A stretch of 64,000 nucleotides of DNA from Granulicella sp. L56 (GTDB lineage Bacteria > Acidobacteriota > Terriglobia > Terriglobales > Acidobacteriaceae), in assembly GCF_009765835.1 (NCBI RefSeq), contig NZ_LMUS01000001.1, positions 1,386,400-1,450,399 of the forward strand, written 5' to 3'. Positions 25,038 to 33,009 of the stretch are shown here, one piece after another (the first letter of the stretch is position 1; the number at the start of each line of letters is the position of its first letter). The notes beneath the pieces were generated by a model. The model did no database searches. It was not told where the DNA came from and worked only from the letters and a program-made list of their open reading frames with translations. A program made the position numbers and the translations under genes.

Positions 25038-28000
25038 TCAGAAGAGAATGTGCGCCGACAATTGAATATTTCGCGGACTCTGTGCTGAGTTGATAACACC
25101 GAAGCCAAGCATATTTGGACCTACAGTGTTGTTGTAGTTAGGAGCATTTAGTACGGTATGGTTGAGTGTATTGAATGCTTCAATGTGAAAATTCAGCTTG
25201 CACTCCTTCACAATATCGAAATCTTTATCCAGACTTGAATTAAACATGATCCCCGCCGGGCCTTTATAAATACCGGTTGTTGCATTTCCAAGGAACAGGC
25301 GCTGTCCGACACTAGGCAGCGTTGTCGGTACCCCATTTATCGATACCTGATCGGCGCGGACAAATTTATTCGGATCGATCCACGTCAGGCCGATCATAGT
25401 GCCCGACGGATCGCGCGCGACTTGTCCGCGGCTCTTGAGTAGCGCGCCACCGCCAGTGTAAGTGGCGTTGCAGCCAGCCGATCCAAAGTTGAACTCGCTA
25501 CAGTTGTAATCGCCAATACTGCCGTACGCGCCTGTATTGCCATTGATCGTCCCGCCGACGTACCAGCCTCCTAGAATCCTCTTTATCCACCATGACTGGT
25601 TGTGGGGGCCAGGTAGAGCATATCGGAATGCCACCGCCATAGCTTGCGCTGCGCCAGGGCTATAGTAGTCCAGGCCGCAGTCTGCTTGATAGCGACAACC
25701 ATTTTGCGTCGCATTGGTGCTGTAGGTGTAATTACCCATAAAGGTCAAGCCATACGAATACCGCTTGTTCACTCGTACCTGAAGAGCGTTGTACATGGAG
25801 TTGTAGTCGGAAGCATCCATATTGATAGAGTTAAATCCATCAGCGAAATACGGCTGACGGGAATAGATATTCGTCACCTCATTCGTGCTCTCCCCGGGAA
25901 TGAAACGGGGCCAGTTATAGTTATAGGTTTCGTCGAGGTGCGTACCTCTTGTTCCCACCCAGGCGACAGAAACTAGATATGAATTTACGGGCTCAATTTC
26001 AAAGGTTACATTGAACTCATGAATTCTTCCGGAGTTATAGTTCTGAGCCATGGCCAGAGTATTCACCGGATTTGGGAAGACGAGAGTATTATTACCCGGA
26101 GCGCCCGCTGCCGGGGCTTTGAACGGAAACGGAACACTGCCATATTGCACATATGGGTTTGCCAAGTCCAACTTCTGGATGTTCGGCGAATAATTGACTC
26201 CATAGGGGGCTGTGTTGGTGTACCCATTGAAGCCAAGCAGAACCTGGTAATTCGAGTACATTCCATAGCCGCCCTTCAATGCAGCTTTACCATTTCCCAG
26301 GATGTCCCAGGCAAAAGACACGCGCGGTCCTACGTCGCCCCATCGAACGCCGTAAAGATTCTTGGGCACGCCTCGGTCGCCGATCGTCACCAGGCCAACG
26401 GGCGCGGTTGGGAAAACTGTAGAAGCCTGGCCTGGGTGAAAGGTAACGAAGTTGTCGTGAACGGGTTGAATACCAAAGTGCGGTTCCCAGCGCGCTCCGA
26501 TCATGGCCGTCAGCCGAGGAGTTAATTTAATAGTGTCCTGGACGTAGGCTTCCCTGGCGGGATAGAGAATATCCAATGCCTGGGTATTATTTTGCGCAAA
26601 GCTTCCTACTCCTCCTTTAAGTAACATGTCCGCGATGCCGTTGCCGGTCCCGCCGACGTTGATATTGGAATCACTGAAGGAAACGCCACCGCCTGCACCC
26701 CACGTCTGGTCGAAGACCTCGTGGAACTGACGAATCTCGACACCGGCCTTTAGTGTGTGCCGCCCTGCGGTCAAGGTGAAGTTATCAGATAAATCAACGA
26801 CATTTTGAGCTAGCGGATTGACATAGCCGTTATACAGGCCCATGCCCATCGCCCGTGGAAAGGTGATCTGCTGAACATCGGGAGCCTCGACGTCCCCGAC
26901 CGCGCCGATACCGGTATTTCCGGCTCCAAACAACTCCTTTCCCGGCGTCCATGTATTGGTCACCGAAATATTGATTCGCGTCACTCCCACGATAAAGTTG
27001 TTCAACATCTTTGGAGAGATCGCGTAGGTGTCATTCAGAGTCCAGGCTTGCATCTTCTTTGGCTCGCCCCACGTCGCATCCGGATTCGGATAATGCGTGG
27101 CCCATGAAGCCTCACTGAACTCGTCATACATATCGTCGAAGGTCGGGTTATCGTTATACCACCACAAGCTTCCTAACAAGCGGTGCTTGTCACTAAAGTT
27201 CTCGTCAATTCTTCCTGTAAAAGTCTGCGTAATATCCGAATAATTTGGGTTCCATGTGAACGTATCGAGGCCGCTGGTGGGGGCAGGCAGGACACTCGTA
27301 CCGGAGTGTATGAGTTGACCCAGTGTCGAGAAATCCGACACTGGAATAATCGGCGTTGGAACACCATTGATTACAGGAATGCCATCCGGAGAGTTTGTAA
27401 AATTTCCATTACGCTCTTCATCGGTAATTGTCTGTCCCGTAGTAGTGGATCGCTTTGAAGTGCCGGTGCGTTCGTACGATGTAAAGAAGAAGGTCTTGTT
27501 CTTTCCGTTGTAGAGCTTCGGAAGTAGAACAGGGCCGCCAACATTGCCTCCATACCATCGCTGAGAGAATGGCTGCCGGGCTACACCCTGCCAGTTATTT
27601 TGCCATGAGTTTGCATTCCAGGCGCTATTCTGAAAATAAGCCCAGCCCTGGCCGTGAAGATCATTGGTTCCGCTCTTCATGACGGCTTCGACTTGACCGC
27701 CTGCGCCTCGCGCGACCGAGGCATCCGGCAGACTTGTGGAAACGCTGAATTCCGCTATATTCTCCGACTGCGGAAACGGTGTCGCGGAGCCATGAACGTA
27801 ATCGACAACGCTGCTCCCATTAATGCTGTAGTTGTTACTTAGGCCGGAGACTCCGTTGAAACTAGTCACCGGAACGTTATAGCTTGCGCCTGTCCCCGCA
27901 GCAGTGGCTCCAGGCATCAACAGTTCAAGAGACTCACGCGGATCACGCCCCTCCACAGGAACTCCCTTAATAAGGTTGGAGTCAAAGGTAGTTTGAATTT

Positions 28001-28460
28001 TTGCGGTCTCTGTATCAACCAGAGCCGAAGAACCCGATACATTCACTATCTGGTTTGCGGACCCAATCTGTAGAGTAACCGGTAGATTAACTGTGTCACG
28101 CGCATGGAGTATAACGTCTGATGCCCTGAACATCTTGAATCCGTCTAAAGAGCAGTTCACCGTATATGTTCCAACCGGAAGCGAAACGAACCTGTAATAG
28201 CCACTGCCGTTGCTTGTGGCTTTCGCCTCCACGCCTGTCTCCACGTTGCGTGCAACCACTATCGCATTTGGAATCACGGCGCCAGTCTGATCTGTCACTG
28301 AACCAACCAGCAAGGCCGAGATGTCCACCTGAGCAAACAATGAGGTGGAAGAGGAGATAAAGAAGGCTATACATGCCAAGGCCAGCAGAGGAGCAATCAT
28401 GACTCCGGTTGTGCGACTTCCTGAATTATTTTTCTTACCGCATAGTCCTAAGCAAAGCAT
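25038..28460 (-). CDS. TonB-dependent receptor with N-terminal CarboxypepD_reg domain (receptor 3)
   Basis: A 1140-residue outer-membrane receptor. The signal region is hydrophobic MIAPLLALACIAFFISSST ending LFAQ. The regulatory-like domain (SVTDQTGAVIPNAIVVARN to GTYTVNCSLDGFK) is followed by a plug-like part (DPRESLELLMPGATAAG, GAGGQVEAVMKSGTNDLHGQ) and a long barrel ending NIQLSAHILF. The frame is open to a GTG at 28520; I prefer ATG 28460, which has GGAGG four bases upstream. It belongs to the same-strand run below sensory set 2 and above the GH43-like and MGH1-like genes. It does not share the promoter block of receptors 1 and 2. Confidence 0.88.
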   Translation of the reverse strand: MLCLGLCGKKNNSGSRTTGVMIAPLLALACIAFFISSSTSLFAQVDISALLVGSVTDQTGAVIPNAIVVARNVETGVEAKATSNGSGYYRFVSLPVGTYTVNCSLDGFKMFRASDVILHARDTVNLPVTLQIGSANQIVNVSGSSALVDTETAKIQTTFDSNLIKGVPVEGRDPRESLELLMPGATAAGTGASYNVPVTSFNGVSGLSNNYSINGSSVVDYVHGSATPFPQSENIAEFSVSTSLPDASVARGAGGQVEAVMKSGTNDLHGQGWAYFQNSAWNANSWQNNWQGVARQPFSQRWYGGNVGGPVLLPKLYNGKNKTFFFTSYERTGTSKRSTTTGQTITDEERNGNFTNSPDGIPVINGVPTPIIPVSDFSTLGQLIHSGTSVLPAPTSGLDTFTWNPNYSDITQTFTGRIDENFSDKHRLLGSLWWYNDNPTFDDMYDEFSEASWATHYPNPDATWGEPKKMQAWTLNDTYAISPKMLNNFIVGVTRINISVTNTWTPGKELFGAGNTGIGAVGDVEAPDVQQITFPRAMGMGLYNGYVNPLAQNVVDLSDNFTLTAGRHTLKAGVEIRQFHEVFDQTWGAGGGVSFSDSNINVGGTGNGIADMLLKGGVGSFAQNNTQALDILYPAREAYVQDTIKLTPRLTAMIGARWEPHFGIQPVHDNFVTFHPGQASTVFPTAPVGLVTIGDRGVPKNLYGVRWGDVGPRVSFAWDILGNGKAALKGGYGMYSNYQVLLGFNGYTNTAPYGVNYSPNIQKLDLANPYVQYGSVPFPFKAPAAGAPGNNTLVFPNPVNTLAMAQNYNSGRIHEFNVTFEIEPVNSYLVSVAWVGTRGTHLDETYNYNWPRFIPGESTNEVTNIYSRQPYFADGFNSINMDASDYNSMYNALQVRVNKRYSYGLTFMGNYTYSTNATQNGCRYQADCGLDYYSPGAAQAMAVAFRYALPGPHNQSWWIKRILGGWYVGGTINGNTGAYGSIGDYNCSEFNFGSAGCNATYTGGGALLKSRGQVARDPSGTMIGLTWIDPNKFVRADQVSINGVPTTLPSVGQRLFLGNATTGIYKGPAGIMFNSSLDKDFDIVKECKLNFHIEAFNTLNHTVLNAPNYNNTVGPNMLGFGVINSAQSPRNIQLSAHILF

Positions 28461-28614
28461 CGTGCCTCCAAAGAATAGATCTAGAAACCAGGATTTCCCA
28501 TATTTGCCAAAGCTCCTCACCCATTCCAGGATGACGTCATGGCATCAAAGCATGTTCGTTTGGTTATGGAAAACGTGATAACTCTATTCGTCTGCAACGA
28601 GGTCCGTCATGATG

Positions 28615-28636
28615 CCATTGCATCAATATGCAATGG
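28615..28636. promoter_or_regulatory. Inverted repeat between kinase 2 and receptor 3
   Basis: CCATTGCAT (28615-28623) and ATGCAATGG (28628-28636) are exact inverted copies with a four-base centre. The embedded TTGCATCAA (28618-28626) recurs in inverted form as TTGATGCAA about 40 bases away. This lies about 155 bases upstream of receptor 3, so it may be an operator cluster for it. A hairpin at the end of the kinase transcript is the alternative. Confidence 0.45.
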
Positions 28637-28727
28637 TTCATTCGCACTATGCTATGCATTCTTGATGCAACACCTTCGCCCGGCAACAGCGACGGCGTAT
28701 GGCGGAAATGGAAGAAAGGCGCCTCTT

Positions 28728-30176
28728 CTATCGAGGCACGCCTGCATTCATCCGATCCTTGTAATAGCTGCGACACCTATCCACCAGCGCAAGGAGGCGG
28801 GCCGCCGGATTACGCCGCAGAAGTATCTCCGTCCTGACCTGAGTTCCCGTCTCTCTACTGCTGACTACATTCAAAGTACCGTGTAAGGCGCGGACCCGCT
28901 CTCTCATCCCGAGCAATCCAAATCCATGATTGCCCGGTGTCGACGGATCAAATCCTATGCCATCATCTTCGACCGTCAAACATACCTTGGTTACCATGTA
29001 GTCGAGAGTTACTGCAAGCTTCGTCGGATTAGCGTGACGCAGAGCGTTGGCAACCGCCTCTTGAGCAACACGGTAAATAACATCTTCGACAACTAGAGGA
29101 AGCCTGGCCACCGATCCTCTTGTTGTGAATTGGACATCGAGGTCGCACCCCATAGTCATCTGTTCAATCGATGCCTCGATTGCAGCTTGGATGGTAGTGC
29201 TCTCCGCCAAGGGCTGCGGGCGCAACATCATGATGCTCCGGTGAGCTTCTGAATGACTGTGTCTCACCATGTCTAAGGCCAGGTCTAGGTGGCGGCCGAG
29301 AATACCGCTATTTGCTGGAACTTTTTTTCTGGCCGCCTGAATTTGAAACGACAGACCTGCAAAGCCCTGTGCCAGGGTATCGTGCAACTCGTGTCCAACC
29401 CTGGCTCTTTCAGCCATAATCGCTCGATATCGAGCCTTCAGCATCTGAACCAAAGCTAGCTGACCGGCGATAATCAGACCTGCTATGAGCAGACCCAGTT
29501 CGAAAAGGTGTCTCGGACTCCACCATGGCGGGCCCGAAATGATGTCTATATCTTCGGCGGAGCGCAGTAAAAGGGCGAAGCCGCCTTTATAGCGCGTATC
29601 CAAAGGTTGCAAAGAGCAAATTCCACGAAGACGCAACAGCGATCCACGTTCCAGCCGGGGCAACAAGAAGCTGCTTCCTTCCGAGCTGAAGCGTGCAAGA
29701 AAGACCTGGTGGCCGCTTTCAAGTTTGAGCCAGGTCTCCTTATCTTTTCTTTGATCGTCAAGCAGCCTGCCCTGTACTTCAATCAATAGATCGGCGAATT
29801 TCCCGGACGCTGCCTGATCGGCCGCCACTGCCAGGGGTGGTACCGGCGTTCCGGACCAAAGAATGTGAAGCCGGCTATTTCGGAAGATGATTCCATTCTC
29901 AGTGTCGTACACGTTTCCAGTTACCAGAAGTTGATCTCCTATCTTCAGGTTCTGTAACGAAACTCCTTCGATCTCTGCCCCTCCAGTCGAATCCTGGATG
30001 TAGGCGGGATTTCCAGTAAGCGTAAGAGTGGTTCGAACCGTTACAGAGGAGTCCTCGGTTTGCATATGAGAGTGCAGAGCCGCGATCGATGTATACGACT
30101 TGTCGGTTTGAGAATTGTCGGGGCCCTTGCTATTCAAAATGGTAGCGAAGGCAAGGAGCAAAACTGCGCCATTCAT
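28728..30176 (-). CDS. Sensor histidine kinase with OB-like sensor domain (set 2)
   Basis: A 482-residue membrane kinase. A hydrophobic N-terminus (MNGAVLLLAFATILN) may act as signal or anchor. An OB-like domain follows (TLTLTGNPAYIQDSTGGAEI to LRLRGICSLQ), then GPPWWSPRHL before a transmembrane helix (LGLLIAGLIIAGQLALVQM), a HisKA_3 domain with H265 in GHELHDTLAQGFAGLSFQ, and an ATPase domain with AQEAVANALRHANP, VEDDGIGFD and GFGLLGM. It matches the C-terminal two thirds of the set 1 kinase, including the PPWWS.RHL hinge. The LamG-like domain is a separate gene ending 25 bases upstream, in a different frame. The independent hydrophobic N-terminus argues for a true split, not a sequencing frameshift. 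Confidence 0.88.
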   Translation of the reverse strand: MNGAVLLLAFATILNSKGPDNSQTDKSYTSIAALHSHMQTEDSSVTVRTTLTLTGNPAYIQDSTGGAEIEGVSLQNLKIGDQLLVTGNVYDTENGIIFRNSRLHILWSGTPVPPLAVAADQAASGKFADLLIEVQGRLLDDQRKDKETWLKLESGHQVFLARFSSEGSSFLLPRLERGSLLRLRGICSLQPLDTRYKGGFALLLRSAEDIDIISGPPWWSPRHLFELGLLIAGLIIAGQLALVQMLKARYRAIMAERARVGHELHDTLAQGFAGLSFQIQAARKKVPANSGILGRHLDLALDMVRHSHSEAHRSIMMLRPQPLAESTTIQAAIEASIEQMTMGCDLDVQFTTRGSVARLPLVVEDVIYRVAQEAVANALRHANPTKLAVTLDYMVTKVCLTVEDDGIGFDPSTPGNHGFGLLGMRERVRALHGTLNVVSSRETGTQVRTEILLRRNPAARLLALVDRCRSYYKDRMNAGVPR

Positions 30177-30201
30177 CTGTTACACCGCCGTTTCCCGATT
30201 C

Positions 30202-30858
30202 TCAACGTAACGATTGCAGGTTAGTTGCCCTGATATTTTTCCACTGTCCCCCTGAATCATAGGAACGCAATCCAATCTTCCCCTGTTCAGGGCACCGATC
30301 GAGAAACTCATCGAGCCGAACCAGGTTAGTCTTTCCATCCTGGTTTGCGAATATGCTCACATGACAGCCTTTAAGCTCCATCCGCAGGTGGTACCAGGTG
30401 TTCGGGATAATGGGATACGGCAGGACCTTGGTGACAATCTCATTCCAACCATGATCGGCAACGCCGAAGACGAGTGACTGATCGCGCACTCGCAGACCAC
30501 CATACAAGCCGCTGTATGCATCTACTCCCTGCTCCGGGTCAGACACTCTAGAAATGAGGCCGGCGTCACCGCTGCTATTGAGCGCTATGTCGGCCTCCAG
30601 AATGTAGTCTCTCCAATATTGCGAACCGGTAACAAGCTTTGCCCCTCGCTCGTTCGACTCGTTCACCATGACGCCGGCTTGAACTTTCCAGTTACCTCCA
30701 TAGGCGGACCATTCAGAGTTGTCGCTGGCCGCGAAGCTATCGCGATAGGGCAATCCTCTCGCCGGGGAACGGAGATAGTGACCAATTGGCACAGTCAAGG
30801 AGTAGCAGAGTATAGCTGCGGCAACGAAGAGCAGGGTATCGCGTGTTATTGGCCGCAT
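30202..30858 (-). CDS. Membrane-anchored LamG/concanavalin-like sensor protein (set 2)
   Basis: A 218-residue protein with an N-terminal membrane segment (LLFVAAAILCYSLTVPIG) and a single beta-sandwich domain: LPYRDSFAASDNSEWSAYGG, NESNERGAKLVTGSQYWRDY, DAYSGLYGGLRVRD, GKIGLRSYDSGGQWKNI. This domain type, near DUF1080 and LamG folds, often binds sugars. It is clearly homologous to residues about 40-230 of the set 1 kinase, where the sequence is fused. It lies between the binding-protein and kinase genes on the same strand. I infer that it forms the periplasmic sensing part of the kinase complex. Nothing indicates enzyme activity. Confidence 0.75.
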   Translation of the reverse strand: MRPITRDTLLFVAAAILCYSLTVPIGHYLRSPARGLPYRDSFAASDNSEWSAYGGNWKVQAGVMVNESNERGAKLVTGSQYWRDYILEADIALNSSGDAGLISRVSDPEQGVDAYSGLYGGLRVRDQSLVFGVADHGWNEIVTKVLPYPIIPNTWYHLRMELKGCHVSIFANQDGKTNLVRLDEFLDRCPEQGKIGLRSYDSGGQWKNIRATNLQSLR

Positions 30859-30935
30859 AAGAAAAGCCTTCTATTTAAAATCAAGATGATCCTTCTCAAA
30901 GCGTCTGCCCTGGCCGCATCCTGTGATGCGTAGTT

Positions 30936-31901
30936 TCAACGGAAATTATAGTTCTGCATATTGTTGCGGGTGAGGAGCATTGCTTTGACATGTTGAGGCC
31001 GCGGTAACGGCTCTCCCTTTACGCCCGCGATGGCCGCTTTCGCCGCGAGATATCCAATCTGATAGCCATCCGATACAACGAGAGAATCGATGCTTCCCAA
31101 ACTTAGATCGTCCGCGAGAAATAGATCGCGGTCGCAGCCGACAAGCGTTATCGCGCGCGTGCCGCCGAGTTGTTGAAGTGCAAGGATTGTCCCTTCCGTT
31201 GCGCTCGCGCTTACGGCAAAGATGGCCTTGATCCGAGGAAAGGCGTCGAGGATCTCCCTGGCGTTCTGTTCGGCTTCCTGGATTTGCGAAGATCCACGTT
31301 GGCGAATGACTACTTTCACATTCGGATGGCCAGCCATTACTTCGATAAAGCTGCGCGAACGAGAGGTAGTCTCCGGAGCTCCACGGTCCAATCCAATAAT
31401 CGCAACTTCTCCGGTCCCTCCGATTTTGTCAGCGATTCGGTTTGCCGCAAGCCTGCCGAATTCGATTTGATCCGGGGATACCGATGTTAAGTATGGGCCG
31501 CTCGGCATGGGAAGGTCAGCCTGGACTATCACAGTCGGAATCTTGCGGGAGACGAACTGATTAATGGTGGTGATCAAAGCCAGGTCATTCGTCGGCCCAA
31601 GAATGATCGCCTTTGCTCCTTTCTCCACGGCGGTGGATGCGAGGAGGATTTGGCGATCGACATCGTCTTCCCGCGTTGAAGCATTCCAATAGAGATGGTA
31701 CCCGGCATCCCGTGCCGCCTGTTGCGCGCCCCGATGCATTGCCTCCGTAAAGTTCGTTCCACTGGTGCGCGGGATAAAGGCAATGGTGGGAGAGTTGGGT
31801 GCAACTCGAACCATAGGAAGTAATGCCACGGAAAAACCGCAGAGACCGCCCAGCAGGCCGATGGCAATTGCGCGGATTGTGTTTCTTACACGCAATGTCA
31901 T
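30936..31901 (-). CDS. Periplasmic sugar-binding-type protein of sensory set 2
   Basis: A 321-residue type I periplasmic binding fold with an N-terminal membrane or signal segment (AIAIGLLGGLCGFSVALLP). Motifs: PTIAFIPRTSGTNFTEAMHRG, GYHLYWNASTREDDVDRQI, AKAIILGPTND, KIPTVIVQADLPMP, GRLAANRIADKIGGTGEVAIIG, ITLVGCDRDLFLADDLSLGSIDSLVV. ATG 31901 has only a weak AAAGAG upstream; a TTG at 31949 is the alternative start. There are no transporter subunits nearby. It lies between the response regulator (77 bases upstream) and the LamG-like gene, so it most likely works as the ligand-reporting component of the kinase. Confidence 0.83.
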   Translation of the reverse strand: MTLRVRNTIRAIAIGLLGGLCGFSVALLPMVRVAPNSPTIAFIPRTSGTNFTEAMHRGAQQAARDAGYHLYWNASTREDDVDRQILLASTAVEKGAKAIILGPTNDLALITTINQFVSRKIPTVIVQADLPMPSGPYLTSVSPDQIEFGRLAANRIADKIGGTGEVAIIGLDRGAPETTSRSRSFIEVMAGHPNVKVVIRQRGSSQIQEAEQNAREILDAFPRIKAIFAVSASATEGTILALQQLGGTRAITLVGCDRDLFLADDLSLGSIDSLVVSDGYQIGYLAAKAAIAGVKGEPLPRPQHVKAMLLTRNNMQNYNFR

Positions 31902-31978
31902 CTCTTTGAGGGAAGGTGCGACGGTTTCTATACGCCACGAGTGAACCAATCATCCGAGGGTCGAAAAGCAAAGTCAAT

Positions 31979-32614
31979 TCAGTCTTTGAGCTTGACCAGT
32001 CTGCGTCGAATCGAGATGGTCGCCGCCTCGGTCCGGTCTTTTGCCCCAAGCTTTGCAAGCAGGCTGATCACATGGTTTCTTGCGGTGATGTCGCTGATGT
32101 ACAGCTTTTCCGCAATGCCTTTATTGGTCAATCCTTCAACAACCAGCTCCAGCACTTCCTGTTCCCTCCGGGTAAGCGCCGACCGGCCCAGACGCTCCGC
32201 TAAACGTATGGCCAGGGCGGCGGGGATATGCCGCTTCCCCCGGTTCACGGTGCGGATCGCGTCGATCACCTCTTCCTGCGAAGTATTCTTCAACAAGTAC
32301 CCGTACGCGCCGGCTTCGAGGGCGTTGAAGATATCCTCATCGAGCTGATAGTTGGTGAGAACCAAGGTCCGGATGTCCGGATGCGCGTGGCGGAGCGCGA
32401 CAATCACCTCTACTCCGCTCAGGCCAGGCATTCTCAAATCCAGCAGCACCACGTCCGGGTTCACTTCGGCGACCAGCCGGATGGCCTCTGTGCCGGAGGA
32501 GGCCATCGCAACGATGCTGATCCCCGCCTCGCCGTCGAGCATGCTGCGCAGTCCAAGACGGACCACTAGATGGTCGTCCACCACGAGCACCCGAATCGTA
32601 TTGTCTTCCGCCAT
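31979..32614 (-). CDS. NarL/FixJ-type response regulator (sensory set 2)
   Basis: A 211-residue regulator: receiver with VVDDHL, phospho-acceptor D59 in VVLLDLRMPG, VLTNYQLDED and GYLLKNTS, then a LuxR-type helix-turn-helix (TRREQEVLELVVEGLTNKGIA, ITARNHVISLLAKLGAKDR). The start ATG has AAGGAA upstream. First gene of a same-strand run: regulator, binding protein, LamG-like protein, kinase, receptor 3, two glycosidases. The upstream 395 bases are palindrome-rich. Paralogue of the regulator at 17234-17872. Confidence 0.94.
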   Translation of the reverse strand: MAEDNTIRVLVVDDHLVVRLGLRSMLDGEAGISIVAMASSGTEAIRLVAEVNPDVVLLDLRMPGLSGVEVIVALRHAHPDIRTLVLTNYQLDEDIFNALEAGAYGYLLKNTSQEEVIDAIRTVNRGKRHIPAALAIRLAERLGRSALTRREQEVLELVVEGLTNKGIAEKLYISDITARNHVISLLAKLGAKDRTEAATISIRRRLVKLKD

Positions 32615-32703
32615 GAAGGTTCCTTGTGGTCTGGTTGGTCAACTATGGGAGCTTCGTCATCCCAAAATGGCGATGAAGCTCTGTGCAGCCTGCTCATTGT
32701 AAT

Positions 32704-32771
32704 GCCTTTAAAGGGTGATCCGCACGGTGCATATGCACCACCATCCTTAGGGGCCTCCTTTAAGGAGGGCC
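32704..32771. promoter_or_regulatory. Cluster of three palindromes upstream of sensory set 2
   Basis: In 32615-33009, which holds no gene I can support, three palindromes occur close together: CCTTTAAAGG (32704-32713), GGTGCATATGCACC (32725-32738) and an inverted pair CCTCC/GGAGG around TTTAA near 32753-32768. They lie 90-155 bases before the regulator start. Probably operators for a regulator of the set 2 operon; the third could also be a weak hairpin. Confidence 0.4.
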
Positions 32772-33009
32772 TGATTTCGTCTCCAAACATTTCTTCGGTG
32801 ATGAAGTCACCTTGATAATGTCTTCTGCTGCCTGCCTAGACCACATAAGACCATCATCCCACTCGCGATTGACCGGTATCCAACGATAATCTGGAGCCTG
32901 AAAGATTTTTCTATGCCTGCGAAATCGAACGGCTCTTCGTATGCCATCTATCGAACGCGTAACCCTGCTGGCGGCCCATATTCATGAGGCACGTGTGCCC
33001 CAACTGAGG

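Noticed and set aside
32749..32771. CCTCC/GGAGG repeat as a terminator of the mutarotase-like gene
   Set aside because: It is over 200 bases from that gene's stop and has no T run on the minus strand.
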